From Psychrobacter sp. P2G3 (lineage in GTDB: Bacteria > Pseudomonadota > Gammaproteobacteria > Pseudomonadales > Moraxellaceae), in NCBI RefSeq assembly GCF_001593285.1, contig NZ_CP012529.1:434001-498000 (forward strand): DNA of 64,000 bases, read 5' to 3'. The notes beneath the pieces are model-generated. The model did not search any database, was not told where the DNA came from, and saw only the letters and a program-made list of their open reading frames with translations. Of this stretch, positions 9,329-18,035 are shown in pieces. Each line of letters opens with the position of its first letter. Position 1 is the first letter of the stretch. A program made the position numbers and the translations under genes.

Positions 9329-10666
9329 ATGAATCTACAGTATGCGCTACTTAACGATACTAGTTGGCAGAGTCGAGCCGATTGGCAACTGCCTGATACC
9401 CCTTTTATGTCGTTTGCCTTTTGGCAGGCATTGATAGATACCGGTGCGATTGGTGAGCGGGCAGGATGGTTGCCTATCTTCATTTTGGTCTATCGTACAG
9501 ATGGTGCTGAGAGTGAAGCGTTAGATGATCCAACCACAACAACCACAGCACCAGTGGACATCTCTCAGCCTGTCGCTGTCATGCCAGTCTTTGTAAAAGA
9601 TCATCATCGTGGGGAATTCGTCTTTGATCACGCATGGGCACAGGCTTATGCGCATTATGGCATTGACTATTACCCGCGTCTGGTCACAAGCTCACCTTAT
9701 ACACCGATTACCGGTCAGCGATTGTGGTTGGCAGCTGGTGAAACGCTTAACGCCGATATTGTAAAAACTGCGATAGCAGGGGTGGACGATATTGCGCAGC
9801 AAGTAGGAGCATCAGGCTGGCATGGATTGTTTGTGACGCCAGAATTAGCCAAACTTGCGACGTCATCAATGCCTGCCAATAATATGGTTGATCCAGCACA
9901 GGTGACCAATACTGAAATAGTAGAGCTTACTGCAAACAATCCTATCCTTGAGCGCCAAGGCTGTCAGTTCCTATGGCAGAATGAGGACTTACTACAAGAC
10001 GGCAAGCCCTTTGCAGACTTTGATGCGTTCTTAATGACATTGACGGCTAAAAAACGTAAAAATATCCGCGCTGAGCGTAGGAAGGTTGCTGCACAAGAAA
10101 TTTACTGTGTTCGTAAGTGCGGAGATGAAATTACTGATGCGGATTGGAAGGCGTTTTATCATTGTTATGTGATGACCTATGCCGTTCGCGGACAGCAGCC
10201 ATATCTAAAAGAAGCGTTTTTTATGGCATTGGCAAAAGACATGCCTGAGTATCTGTTTTTAGCGCAAGCTTATGATAGTAATGATAAGATTATTGCCAGT
10301 AGTTTGTTCTTATATGATAAACCTCATAGTGAAAATGCGACTTTATATGGTCGTTATTGGGGAGCGCTTGGTGAGTATGACAGCTTGCATTTTGAGCTGT
10401 GCTATTATCAAGGCATTGAGTTTGCCATTGAGCAGGGTCTGAAAAATTTTGATCCAGGTACTCAAGGCGAGCACAAATTAATACGGGGTTTTATTCCAAC
10501 CAAAACGCATTCTTTGCACCGTATTTATGATCCGCGTTTTGTACCAGCGATTGCAGACTTCTGTACAAAAGATCGACTACAAATGACGCGATATCGCCAG
10601 CAAGCACATGATGCATTACCATTTAATATTGATAATATGCCCAAGTTTATTGATCATGATGAATAA
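9329..10666 (+). CDS. GNAT/FemAB-like N-acyltransferase family protein (DUF482/COG3146 type)
   Basis: A 445-residue protein resembling the DUF482 (peptidogalycan biosynthesis/recognition) family, which has a GNAT-like fold. Visible features are an N-terminal region LPDTPFMSFAFWQALIDTG, the conserved basic helix KKRKNIRAERRKV in the middle, and the C-terminal FDPGTQGEHKLIRGFIPTKTHSLHRI block that marks this family. ATG 9329 is preferred; a GTG nine bases upstream is also in frame, and neither has a strong Shine-Dalgarno. No signal peptide is seen. The substrate is not known for this family; aminoacyl or acetyl transfer is inferred from the fold only. ubiC follows after about 60 bases. Confidence 0.8.
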   Translation: MNLQYALLNDTSWQSRADWQLPDTPFMSFAFWQALIDTGAIGERAGWLPIFILVYRTDGAESEALDDPTTTTTAPVDISQPVAVMPVFVKDHHRGEFVFDHAWAQAYAHYGIDYYPRLVTSSPYTPITGQRLWLAAGETLNADIVKTAIAGVDDIAQQVGASGWHGLFVTPELAKLATSSMPANNMVDPAQVTNTEIVELTANNPILERQGCQFLWQNEDLLQDGKPFADFDAFLMTLTAKKRKNIRAERRKVAAQEIYCVRKCGDEITDADWKAFYHCYVMTYAVRGQQPYLKEAFFMALAKDMPEYLFLAQAYDSNDKIIASSLFLYDKPHSENATLYGRYWGALGEYDSLHFELCYYQGIEFAIEQGLKNFDPGTQGEHKLIRGFIPTKTHSLHRIYDPRFVPAIADFCTKDRLQMTRYRQQAHDALPFNIDNMPKFIDHDE

Positions 10667-10726
10667 GGTTTGATAATCATGATCAATATTGGTTTTTCTT
10701 TTCTAACCTCTCACATTTAGTCACTT

Positions 10727-11230
10727 ATGCCCAGTCACTCCTTTGATTATTCCAATACTTTGATACCACCAATTGAGCTACTATCGTGGCTCAATGCCGA
10801 AGGCTCTTTGACTGCAATGCTCGAAGAAAGGGCAGGACAGCCATTACGCGTAGAGCTTAGTTTTGAAGGCTATCGTCAGCTTACGTTAAGCCAAAAGCAG
10901 CAACTAGGTCTGCACGGCTTAGCACTTAATCGTCCAATGATAGCGTGGATACGTGAAGTCCAGCTGTATGGTAATGACGATAGACCTTGGGTACAGGCGC
11001 AAAGTGTCCTTCCTTTATCAAGTTTAAAAGGACGCGCGCGCCGTCTACAGCAACTAAAAGGTACTCCTATCGGCTACGTTCTATTCAAACGTAGTCGAAC
11101 CTTACCTAATAAGCGTTTTGTCTGCTTCACCGAAGATGGTTGGCAACGCCAAACACGTTATGATTGGTATGGACGCAAATTACTTATCAGCGAGACCTTT
11201 TTGCCAGCATTTTTGTCCGGCAATGCTTGA
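10727..11230 (+). CDS. ubiC: Chorismate pyruvate-lyase UbiC
   Basis: A 167-residue protein with the length and pattern of chorismate lyase, which converts chorismate to 4-hydroxybenzoate plus pyruvate, the first step of ubiquinone synthesis. Family landmarks are WIREVQLYG with the active-site Arg, PWVQAQSVLPLSSL, the GTPIGYVLF loop, and the C-terminal catalytic Glu in LLISETFLPAF. The usual partner ubiA is not adjacent; the next gene is glyA, about 320 bases downstream. The Shine-Dalgarno is weak. The gene may be co-transcribed with the upstream acyltransferase-like gene. Confidence 0.88.
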   Translation: MPSHSFDYSNTLIPPIELLSWLNAEGSLTAMLEERAGQPLRVELSFEGYRQLTLSQKQQLGLHGLALNRPMIAWIREVQLYGNDDRPWVQAQSVLPLSSLKGRARRLQQLKGTPIGYVLFKRSRTLPNKRFVCFTEDGWQRQTRYDWYGRKLLISETFLPAFLSGNA

Positions 11231-11546
11231 GGATTTTTAATAAATATACGTCTTATAGATAAACGTTGCTAAATATGACGTATCTAACATGTGCTGGCAT
11301 GTATTAAAAATAAGTAAAACAGTTATTTCGTTGGCAATTTATGCCCGTTATAAAGGCGTTTAATTCATTCAGCTTAAGGCAAGGTTTTTTTGCGCTCATA
11401 ACGTGAAATTTCATGTTACACTTGGTCATAGCGATACTCTGAATGCAGAAGCACATCAAAACTATTGCTGATACCGAGACGCCGATTCTAGGCGTCTTCC
11501 TTCTACTAGCTCCCCTCTAAAAATAGTCAATATATAGGACATTAAT
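11231..11546. other. glyA leader region with a GC-rich hairpin
   Basis: This 316-base gap holds no gene. A hairpin GACGCC/GGCGTC (about 11480-11498), followed by a pyrimidine-rich TTCCTTCT stretch, lies about 45 bases before glyA. It could be a weak terminator or attenuator, or the 3' end of a short leader RNA. No known riboswitch fold was recognised. Confidence 0.4.
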
Positions 11547-12803
11547 ATGTTTAAAGATATATCTATCAAGGATTATGATCCAGAACTTTCTAAAGCCATG
11601 GAAGCTGAAAGCGTGCGTCAAGAAAACCACATTGAGCTTATTGCATCAGAGAACTATTGCTCGCAAGCAGTGATGGAAGCACAAGGCACAGATCTAACCA
11701 ATAAATATGCTGAAGGCTATCCAGGCAAGCGTTATTATGGTGGCTGTGAGCACGTTGATATCGTTGAGCAATTGGCTATTGATCGCGCAAAAGAATTGTT
11801 CGGTGCCGAGTATGTAAACGTACAGCCGCATTCAGGTAGCCAAGCAAACTCAGCGGTATTTTTAGCATTACTTGATGCCAACGATACGGTACTAGGAATG
11901 AGTCTAGATGCGGGTGGTCACTTGACTCATGGCGCGCATATCAACTTCTCAGGCCTTAACTATAATGCCGTACAATATGGCCTAGTTGAAGAAACAGGTC
12001 TGATCGATTATGACGAAGTTGAGCGTTTGGCAAAAGAGCATAAGCCTAAAATGATTATTGCTGGTTTTTCAGCGTATTCACAAGTGGTTGATTGGGCGCG
12101 TTTCCGTGAAATCGCCGACGAAGTAGGTGCGTACTTACTGGTAGATATGGCACACGTTGCAGGTCTTATCGCTGGTGGCGTTTACCCAAGCCCAGTACCG
12201 TTTGCTGATGTAGTGACTACTACAACCCACAAAACCTTACGTGGCCCGCGCTCAGGTATGATCTTGGCACGTGATGAGAAGCTGGCGAAAAAGCTCAACT
12301 CTGCTGTATTCCCAGGCAACCAAGGTGGCCCGTTGATGCATGTAATCGCTGCTAAAGCGATCTGCTTTAAAGAAGCCTTGGAAGATAACTTCAAAACTTA
12401 CCAGCAGCAAGTCGTTAAAAACGCCCAAGCAATGGCTAAAGTCATCCAAGAGCGTGGTTATGAAATCATCTCTGGTGGTACTGAAAACCATCTGATGCTT
12501 ATCAGCTTAGTTAAGCAAGAAATGACTGGTAAAGAAGCGGACAAATGGCTTGGCGATGCACATATCACTGTGAATAAAAACGCAGTACCAAATGATCCAA
12601 AATCTCCGTTCGTCACTTCTGGTATCCGTATTGGTACTCCAGCAATTACTACTCGTGGCTTTAACGAAGCACAAGCTAGTGATTTAGCTGGTTGGATCTG
12701 TGATGTCCTAGACAGCCGTGGTGATGAAAAAGTCCTTGCTGAAATACGTGGCAAAGTAGAAGCTATCTGTAAAGAGCTGCCAGTTTACGAAAAAAACCAG
12801 TAA
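11547..12803 (+). CDS. glyA: Serine hydroxymethyltransferase
   Basis: A 418-residue fold-type I PLP enzyme that interconverts serine plus tetrahydrofolate with glycine plus 5,10-methylene-THF, the main source of one-carbon units. The PLP lysine lies in [15 protein letters not shown]. Other conserved stretches are [41 protein letters not shown] and [15 protein letters not shown]. Length is normal. ATG 11547 is preceded by ATAGGACATTAAT. The gene ends at a strong terminator and converges with gltS. Confidence 0.97.
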   Translation: MFKDISIKDYDPELSKAMEAESVRQENHIELIASENYCSQAVMEAQGTDLTNKYAEGYPGKRYYGGCEHVDIVEQLAIDRAKELFGAEYVNVQPHSGSQANSAVFLALLDANDTVLGMSLDAGGHLTHGAHINFSGLNYNAVQYGLVEETGLIDYDEVERLAKEHKPKMIIAGFSAYSQVVDWARFREIADEVGAYLLVDMAHVAGLIAGGVYPSPVPFADVVTTTTHKTLRGPRSGMILARDEKLAKKLNSAVFPGNQGGPLMHVIAAKAICFKEALEDNFKTYQQQVVKNAQAMAKVIQERGYEIISGGTENHLMLISLVKQEMTGKEADKWLGDAHITVNKNAVPNDPKSPFVTSGIRIGTPAITTRGFNEAQASDLAGWICDVLDSRGDEKVLAEIRGKVEAICKELPVYEKNQ

Positions 12804-12832
12804 ACTTTAAATAAATAAAATCAGATAATATA

Positions 12833-12866
12833 AAAACCGCTTAGCTTTTGCTAGGCGGTTTTTTTG
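12833..12866 (+). terminator. glyA intrinsic terminator
   Basis: The stem AAACCGCTTAGC/GCTAGGCGGTTT has a TTTT loop and is followed by a T-rich tract, 30 bases after the glyA stop. Confidence 0.9.
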
Positions 12867-12907
12867 TTTTCTTAAGCAATTAGGTCTGATGCTATTACAC
12901 TCTTAAC

Positions 12908-14182
12908 TTACATAAACGGCAACTTCGTAAATATCTGCAATATCGTAGCGTTGACGATATCAACGAAGAAAGCACCAACCATTGGCACAATCAAAAACGC
13001 TTTAGGTGATGGCAAGTAGCGATCGGTGACTGCCTGCATATTGGCAATCGCAGTCGGCGTTGCGCCCATACCAAAACCACAATGTCCTGCTGATAACACA
13101 GCTGCATCATAGTTTTTGCCCATTACTTTGAACGTTATAAAGTAGACATACACAATCATAATCGCTGTCTGCACCAGCAAGATAATTAATACAGGACCCG
13201 CTAGATCAGTCAACTGCCAAAGTTTTAATGACAGCAATGCCATCGCTAAGAATAGACTCAAAGAAGCGTTACCAAACACATCAATGGAGCGGTCGAACAT
13301 ATCAAAATCAAACACCATCGTTAACACATTACGGATAATGACACCGCCTGCCAATGCCCAAACGAAGGTGGGTAACTCAAACCAAGTATCTGCTGCAACG
13401 AGTGTCATAGCATCTGCAAATGCCAATGCACCAGCAAATAGCGCTAACGTTTCAATAGTAGAGGAGGCAGTGATAAAGCGCATACTGTCAGGTCTTTCAA
13501 AGATTTCTTTATTGCTATGCGCTGAATCTTCATCATGTTTGGTACTGTACAATGACTGCGCACCAGCGACCTTTTCGATGTCACTAGGATTTGGATTGGC
13601 TGGTGTAGGTTTTAGACCAAGCCTTTGAATCAAGCGCCGCGCAACAGGACCACCAACGATACCACCTGCTACCAAGCCATAGGTTGCAACCGCAATACCA
13701 AGCGTCGTCGCTCCAACCACGCCATAATCTTCTTCTAAAGTAATGCCCCAAGCACCTGCTGTGCCGTGTCCTCCGGTAAGAGCAATAGAACCTGTTACTA
13801 ATCCGAGTAGAGGATCAAGTCCCAATGCGCTTGCCATGGCCACGCCAACGACATCTTGCAAGACAATAAAAACCGATACCACAATAGTGAAAATCAATAA
13901 CGGCGAACCACCCGCTTTAAGCCTACCAAAGTCAGCACTGAGTCCAATAGAGGCAAAGAACATGAGCATAGTTGCCGTCTGCAAACCTTGATGAAAGTTA
14001 AAGGTATATCCCCAAAAGATATTTAAAATATAGACAACAATTGCAGCAACCAAGCCACCAGCAACTGGCTCTGGAATGTTAAAGTCTTCTAAAAACTTAA
14101 TTCTCTTAACCAAAAAGCGTCCCAGCAGTAGCACTAAGGTGGCTAATATCAATGTGTAATAGCCGTTTAAAGTAATTTCCAT
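12908..14182 (-). CDS. gltS: Sodium/glutamate symporter GltS
   Basis: A 424-residue inner-membrane protein of the ESS family with about ten hydrophobic segments. It imports glutamate with Na+. Family signatures are NIPEPVAGGLVAAIVVY, the re-entrant loop GSIALTGGHGTAGAWG, and its inverted repeat counterpart LSAGHCGFGMGATPTAIANMQAV. A cytoplasmic loop in the middle (about residues 190-230) is charged and variable. It is slightly longer than the E. coli protein (401). It stands alone and lies downstream of the barstar/RNase pair on the same strand, separated by a stem-loop. Confidence 0.95.
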   Translation of the reverse strand: MEITLNGYYTLILATLVLLLGRFLVKRIKFLEDFNIPEPVAGGLVAAIVVYILNIFWGYTFNFHQGLQTATMLMFFASIGLSADFGRLKAGGSPLLIFTIVVSVFIVLQDVVGVAMASALGLDPLLGLVTGSIALTGGHGTAGAWGITLEEDYGVVGATTLGIAVATYGLVAGGIVGGPVARRLIQRLGLKPTPANPNPSDIEKVAGAQSLYSTKHDEDSAHSNKEIFERPDSMRFITASSTIETLALFAGALAFADAMTLVAADTWFELPTFVWALAGGVIIRNVLTMVFDFDMFDRSIDVFGNASLSLFLAMALLSLKLWQLTDLAGPVLIILLVQTAIMIVYVYFITFKVMGKNYDAAVLSAGHCGFGMGATPTAIANMQAVTDRYLPSPKAFLIVPMVGAFFVDIVNATILQIFTKLPFM

Positions 14183-14208
14183 ACGTTAATCCTTTCTCTA
14201 AATATTAA

Positions 14209-14257
14209 TTAACCTGAATCCGGGATAAATATGGCTTTATCTCGAAATCAGGTTTTT
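14209..14257 (-). terminator. Long stem-loop between the barstar gene and gltS
   Basis: The arms AACCTGA...GATAAA and TTTATCC...TCAGGTT form an imperfect stem of about 18 pairs. On the minus strand it follows the barstar stop within 20 bases and is followed by AATTAAT, so it probably ends the RNase/barstar transcript. The U-tract is poor. Confidence 0.55.
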
Positions 14258-14271
14258 GTGATAATTAGCGA

Positions 14272-14646
14272 CTAGTCCTTATCTTCGGACGACACAATTT
14301 CGGACGAAACAATCACCCACAATTGCGGCTTACCAAAATCTTTGTAGGCATCTTCAATAATGCTTTTAAAAACGTTAAAGTCTTTAGTATTGATGGTTTC
14401 TGTCTTAGTTAAACTGAGCTGTAAATGAGTGACATCACTATCCGTCAAGCAGTCCCAAGCACTGTCCCAATTATGGACAAAGTAGCTAGGAAAATCGCAC
14501 GCTTTGGCTAAGCTGGTTAAGAGATTTTCTTTATCAAGCACTTTACCGATGGGGATGTTAACAGCCTGCTCAGGAATGCTGTCACTAAGTGTTGTACCGT
14601 TTTGGTTAATGCCGTTTTGATTAATATAATAAATGGCTTGGCTCAT
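14272..14646 (-). CDS. Barstar-family ribonuclease inhibitor
   Basis: A 124-residue protein with the barstar signature VHNWDSAWDCLTD (compare LDALWDCLTG in barstar). An N-terminal strand precedes it and a C-terminal LWVIVSSE strand follows. Barstar proteins bind guanyl-specific ribonucleases and block the active site with an acidic helix. The gene starts one base after the stop of the upstream RNase-fusion gene. A strong Shine-Dalgarno (GGAGGT) lies inside the last codons of that gene, so translation is coupled. It is therefore the immunity partner of the neighbouring RNase. The Asn/Gln-rich N-terminus (INQNGINQNG) is a small local duplication. Confidence 0.88.
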   Translation of the reverse strand: MSQAIYYINQNGINQNGTTLSDSIPEQAVNIPIGKVLDKENLLTSLAKACDFPSYFVHNWDSAWDCLTDSDVTHLQLSLTKTETINTKDFNVFKSIIEDAYKDFGKPQLWVIVSSEIVSSEDKD

Positions 14647-14647
14647 A

Positions 14648-15430
14648 TTAATTTACCTCCAATTTTCGAAAGCTATCGTAGTGGTCGACGGTCAAATAAT
14701 ATATGGTTGGAGGATTACCACCAGTGACAATGCGCCGCGCCCCGCGATGAGAAACCCCAGGCGTAGGTACGGTATATTCACGGTAGTAGCCTTGGGACTG
14801 CGCGGGTAGTCTGCCTTCTCGATTATAAAAAGTAGTACCGTCCTTATTAGGATATGGAAAAGGTCCACCTTGTTGAATAAGCGCGATGGTTTGGTCTATC
14901 TGAGGGTCGCCAGTTATGCCACGTGCCTTTGATTGGCTCGTTTCCGATGAGGTTTGTGATATAGAGGTCGGTTGGACGCTATCTGTAAAAAAAGTAGACT
15001 TTAAATCGGCAAAGAAATAAACAGCAACTGCAATGATAGTTATCAAACTAAATAGGGTAGATAGCGAGCTTTTCTTATCTTGGCTACTACGATGGTGGTT
15101 GCGATTGCTATGATTGTTTCGATTATTCTGACTATTGTGAAAGCCATTATTTTGGCTAGTATTGTTTTGATTGGTATTGCTTGATGGGCGTTTGGGAGAA
15201 TCCGAATCTGCCCTTTCTTGAAGGCTCAATGATGTATCAGTGACTTCAGTTGCTCTTAACTGGTTTTTATCGTTACGTTCACTGTTGAAATAGACTCTTT
15301 GACCTACAGCAATTGGTTGCGACAACTTCACTTTACTGACATGAAAAAACACGTCTTCACTTTGATTATCTACCTCGATAAAGCCATAGCCTTTATCTTG
15401 TTTCCAGTGTTTGATTTCGCCACTTTGCAT
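14648..15430 (-). CDS. Cold-shock domain / TM / guanyl-specific RNase (RNase Sa-like) fusion
   Basis: A 260-residue protein with four parts. Residues 1-68 form a cold-shock domain with RNP1 KGYGFIEV (13-20) and RNP2 VFFHV (27-31), which binds single-stranded nucleic acid. Residues about 80-120 are a low-complexity linker rich in Asn, His, Ser and Arg. Residues 123-141 form one transmembrane helix. Residues about 170-260 are a ribonuclease of the RNase Sa/barnase family, with GGPFPYPNKDG, FYNREGRLP and YYREYTVPTPG followed by RGARRIVTGG. The catalytic set of RNase Sa is intact: E218, R229, R233 and H250. Basic residues before the helix predict N-inside, C-outside, which would put the RNase in the periplasm. 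A barstar gene follows with one base between. The combination is not one I know as a described system. Confidence 0.85.
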   Translation of the reverse strand: MQSGEIKHWKQDKGYGFIEVDNQSEDVFFHVSKVKLSQPIAVGQRVYFNSERNDKNQLRATEVTDTSLSLQERADSDSPKRPSSNTNQNNTSQNNGFHNSQNNRNNHSNRNHHRSSQDKKSSLSTLFSLITIIAVAVYFFADLKSTFFTDSVQPTSISQTSSETSQSKARGITGDPQIDQTIALIQQGGPFPYPNKDGTTFYNREGRLPAQSQGYYREYTVPTPGVSHRGARRIVTGGNPPTIYYLTVDHYDSFRKLEVN

Positions 15431-15470
15431 GCGTATGTCGTCCTGTAAGCTTCCTGTTTTTATAACTAAT

Positions 15471-15506
15471 AAAAAACGCCAGCAATTAGGCTGACGTTTT
15501 TTGTGG
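15471..15506 (-). terminator. proA terminator
   Basis: The stem AACGCCAGC/GCTGACGTT (one mismatch, 15475-15502) has an A-run on the left, giving a U-run on the minus strand, so it ends the proA message. It lies only about 40 bases upstream of the RNase-fusion gene, which therefore has little room for its own promoter. Confidence 0.75.
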
Positions 15507-15553
15507 ATTATACTTTAGGTTAAGCTACAAATGGTAGGTTAAAGCATAATAAG

Positions 15554-16855
15554 TTAGGCGCGGGTCTCACCATGTCCATAGACGATCCATTTTTGTGAGG
15601 TCAAACCTTCAAGACCTACAGGACCACGCGCATGAATCTTGTCGGTTGAGATGCCAATCTCTGCACCCAAACCATATTCAAAGCCATCAGCAAATCGGCT
15701 AGAGGCATTAATCATCACGCTAGCTGAGTCTACTTCACGGATAAAGCGCTGCGACTTAGTATAGTTATCAGTGATAATGACATCGGTATGATGGCTGCCA
15801 TGGGTGTTGATATGTTCAATCGCTTCATCAAGGCCTGCCACGATTTTAATCGCTAAAATAGGTGCTAGATATTCGGTATCCCAATCCTCATCTGTCGCTG
15901 CTGTTAAATGTCCATCAAGCTTAGCGTTGTCATTTAAGATAGCTTGCGACTTATCATCAAGACGCAGTTGCATAGCATCATCAGCTTGGATAATAGCTTC
16001 AGCGATCTGTGGTAGTAGCTCATCTGCAACTGCTTCATCGACCAGCAATGTCTCCATCGTATTGCAAGTACCGTAACGATGGGTTTTAGCGTTGACGCTG
16101 ACTTCGATGGCGATATTAGGCTTGGCATCGCTATCAATAAAGGTATGACAGTTACCGTCTAAATGTTTGATAACTGGAACTTTAGCGTCATTACTGATAC
16201 GTGCAATCAAACTTTTACCACCACGCGGTACAATTACATCTACATACTCTGTCATGGTGATAAGCTCGCCAACCGCTGCACGATCTGTCGTTTGTAGTAC
16301 TTGGACGCTATGTTCAGATAGACCCACATTTTTTAGGCCTTGGTAAATACACTTAGCAATTGCTTGATTAGATTCGAATGCCTCTGAGCCACCGCGTAAA
16401 ATAATAGCGTTGCCAGATTTTAGGGCAAGAGATGCCGCTTCTAAAGTAACGTTTGGACGTGATTCATAAATCATGCCGACCACGCCAAGTGGCACACGCA
16501 TTTTACCTAAGTGAATACCTGATGGACGAAAGGTCATGTCAGTCACTTCGCCAATAGGGTCAGGTAGGGTAGAGACGTCTTTGAGACCTTGTAGCATACC
16601 CTCAAACCGAGCGTCGTTTAGCTCTAAACGATCCAGTAGGGCAGCATCAAGGTCATTTTTTTGACCATTGTCCATATCAATTTGATTGGCGGATAAAATA
16701 TCTTGTTTGGCATCAACTAATACATCATGAATCGCCATAAGTGCTGAATTTTTATCGCCAGTATTAGCAGCGGCAAGAGCACGAGATGCTGCACGGGCTT
16801 GTTTGCCAACTTGTTGCATGTAAGCGGTGATATCTGTGGTATTTGGTTGACTCAT
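15554..16855 (-). CDS. proA: Gamma-glutamyl phosphate reductase
   Basis: A 433-residue enzyme of the aldehyde dehydrogenase superfamily that reduces gamma-glutamyl phosphate to glutamate semialdehyde with NADPH, the second step of proline synthesis. Typical stretches are [47 protein letters not shown], the catalytic-Cys block [16 protein letters not shown], and [15 protein letters not shown] [15 protein letters not shown] at the C-terminus. proB is not adjacent. The start ATG at 16855 is preceded by AAGGAAAATG on the minus strand. Confidence 0.96.
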   Translation of the reverse strand: MSQPNTTDITAYMQQVGKQARAASRALAAANTGDKNSALMAIHDVLVDAKQDILSANQIDMDNGQKNDLDAALLDRLELNDARFEGMLQGLKDVSTLPDPIGEVTDMTFRPSGIHLGKMRVPLGVVGMIYESRPNVTLEAASLALKSGNAIILRGGSEAFESNQAIAKCIYQGLKNVGLSEHSVQVLQTTDRAAVGELITMTEYVDVIVPRGGKSLIARISNDAKVPVIKHLDGNCHTFIDSDAKPNIAIEVSVNAKTHRYGTCNTMETLLVDEAVADELLPQIAEAIIQADDAMQLRLDDKSQAILNDNAKLDGHLTAATDEDWDTEYLAPILAIKIVAGLDEAIEHINTHGSHHTDVIITDNYTKSQRFIREVDSASVMINASSRFADGFEYGLGAEIGISTDKIHARGPVGLEGLTSQKWIVYGHGETRA

Positions 16856-17374
16856 AGATCATTTTCCTTATATCTGTGGATAGAAGTTATTGTTCGTCAT
16901 AATAATAGGTTATACAAAATAAACATGCCAAAGAAGGCAAAAGTGCACAAAGAAGCGCTAATAATGGGTGAAAAGGTAAGTTTTATCACTGTTACAGCGT
17001 TATGCTATTTAACATAGAGGAGTTACAGTCGATAGTAAAGACGAATTTGTGAACAATATCTGCTTCTAACCTATAGTTACTGGCTTTTAAAGGCATGTAT
17101 TTAGCTTTGTATTGAAGTTGGGTTATAAAGTGCTTTTATTAAAGAGGCCCTTATCAAAGAAAGTTTCATTAATGATATTTTATGATAAACATTTGATACT
17201 TATACAGTTACGCATTTTTAACACAACTATGCTGTAACTACTAAGGTAGTAATCGGAAGTTGTCAGTATAGTTGAACACTAAATCGTTAAGTATGCACTA
17301 GGCTCAATATTGATTGGGTGTGTTTATAAAACTTTTAAATCCCATTATTGCTGATTGAGCGACGGAGAGTTGAG
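16856..17374. other. AT-rich divergent intergenic region
   Basis: About 520 bases holding the promoters of proA (minus) and the acidic lipoprotein (plus). An imperfect inverted repeat (AGTTACGCAT ... ATGCTGTAACT, about 17204-17240) is visible. No gene is called; a short frame near 16799-17017 lacks coding character. Confidence 0.45.
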
Positions 17375-17761
17375 ATGAATACCACTAAAAACATGAAAAT
17401 GATAGAGAAGACCACTCATAAATCTATGCATAAAAAATGGTTGTATGCATCACTAGCAGCAGCGGCTTTAACATTGAGTGCTTGTGCAGATAAAGAAGCA
17501 CCTATGAGTGAAGACGAAACCGCTATGGATGCTCAGGCAGAAGTAGAGCAGGGTGCAACTGGTGTGGCTAATGATAATCATATGGCAAATGAAGATGTTG
17601 CAGTAGCCTCTGAAGATATGGATATGGCTAGTGATGCCAATACCGATATGATGAACGACGATGTCGCGGTTGCCGAAGCTAATGATGGCGTAGCGGTAGG
17701 TGTTGATGACTCCGAGATGCTAGATGGTAGCGAATCAGAAGAGCATGTTTCTACCTATTAG
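17375..17761 (+). CDS. Small acidic lipoprotein, unknown function
   Basis: A 128-residue protein starting at ATG 17375 with GGAGAG 6-11 bases upstream; an in-frame TTG further up is less likely. It has a basic N-terminus, a hydrophobic stretch and the lipobox LSAC (Cys 37). The rest is low-complexity and strongly acidic, rich in Asp, Glu, Ala and Met, with repeated DVAVAxE/DM units. It is probably anchored in a membrane facing the periplasm. No domain was recognised. The acidic tail could bind cations, but this is only a guess. It is followed by its own terminator. Confidence 0.75.
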   Translation: MNTTKNMKMIEKTTHKSMHKKWLYASLAAAALTLSACADKEAPMSEDETAMDAQAEVEQGATGVANDNHMANEDVAVASEDMDMASDANTDMMNDDVAVAEANDGVAVGVDDSEMLDGSESEEHVSTY

Positions 17762-17796
17762 TATTTTTCATAAAATAAAGCTGATAATATAAAAAA

Positions 17797-17831
17797 AGCT
17801 CAGACACGTTAATGCGATCTGAGCCTTTTTT
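17797..17831 (+). terminator. Terminator after the acidic lipoprotein gene
   Basis: The stem AGCTCAGA/TCTGAGCC(T) is flanked by an A-run on the left and a T-run on the right. Confidence 0.8.
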
Positions 17832-18035
17832 ATGGATGACGCAATTAGAGATATTAAGCATGAAAAAAGATAGAAAGTTTGCCTTTTAGCCCTGTTTTAA
17901 GCGACAATGTGGCGCAAACGACTGATGAGACTTGTCATTATATTGATACGCTACCAGTCCCTATTTTTTTAAGTTATCATAACTTTGTTATTACGCTTCT
18001 CTTTTTAATCATTTTTAATGGAAATCCGCTAACCC

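Noticed and set aside
11480-11503. Possible glycine or THF riboswitch before glyA
   Set aside because: Only a single short hairpin is present; none of the conserved core elements of these riboswitches could be found.
16799-17017. 72-codon frame upstream of proA
   Set aside because: It overlaps the proA start on the other strand and has no coding signature or ribosome site.
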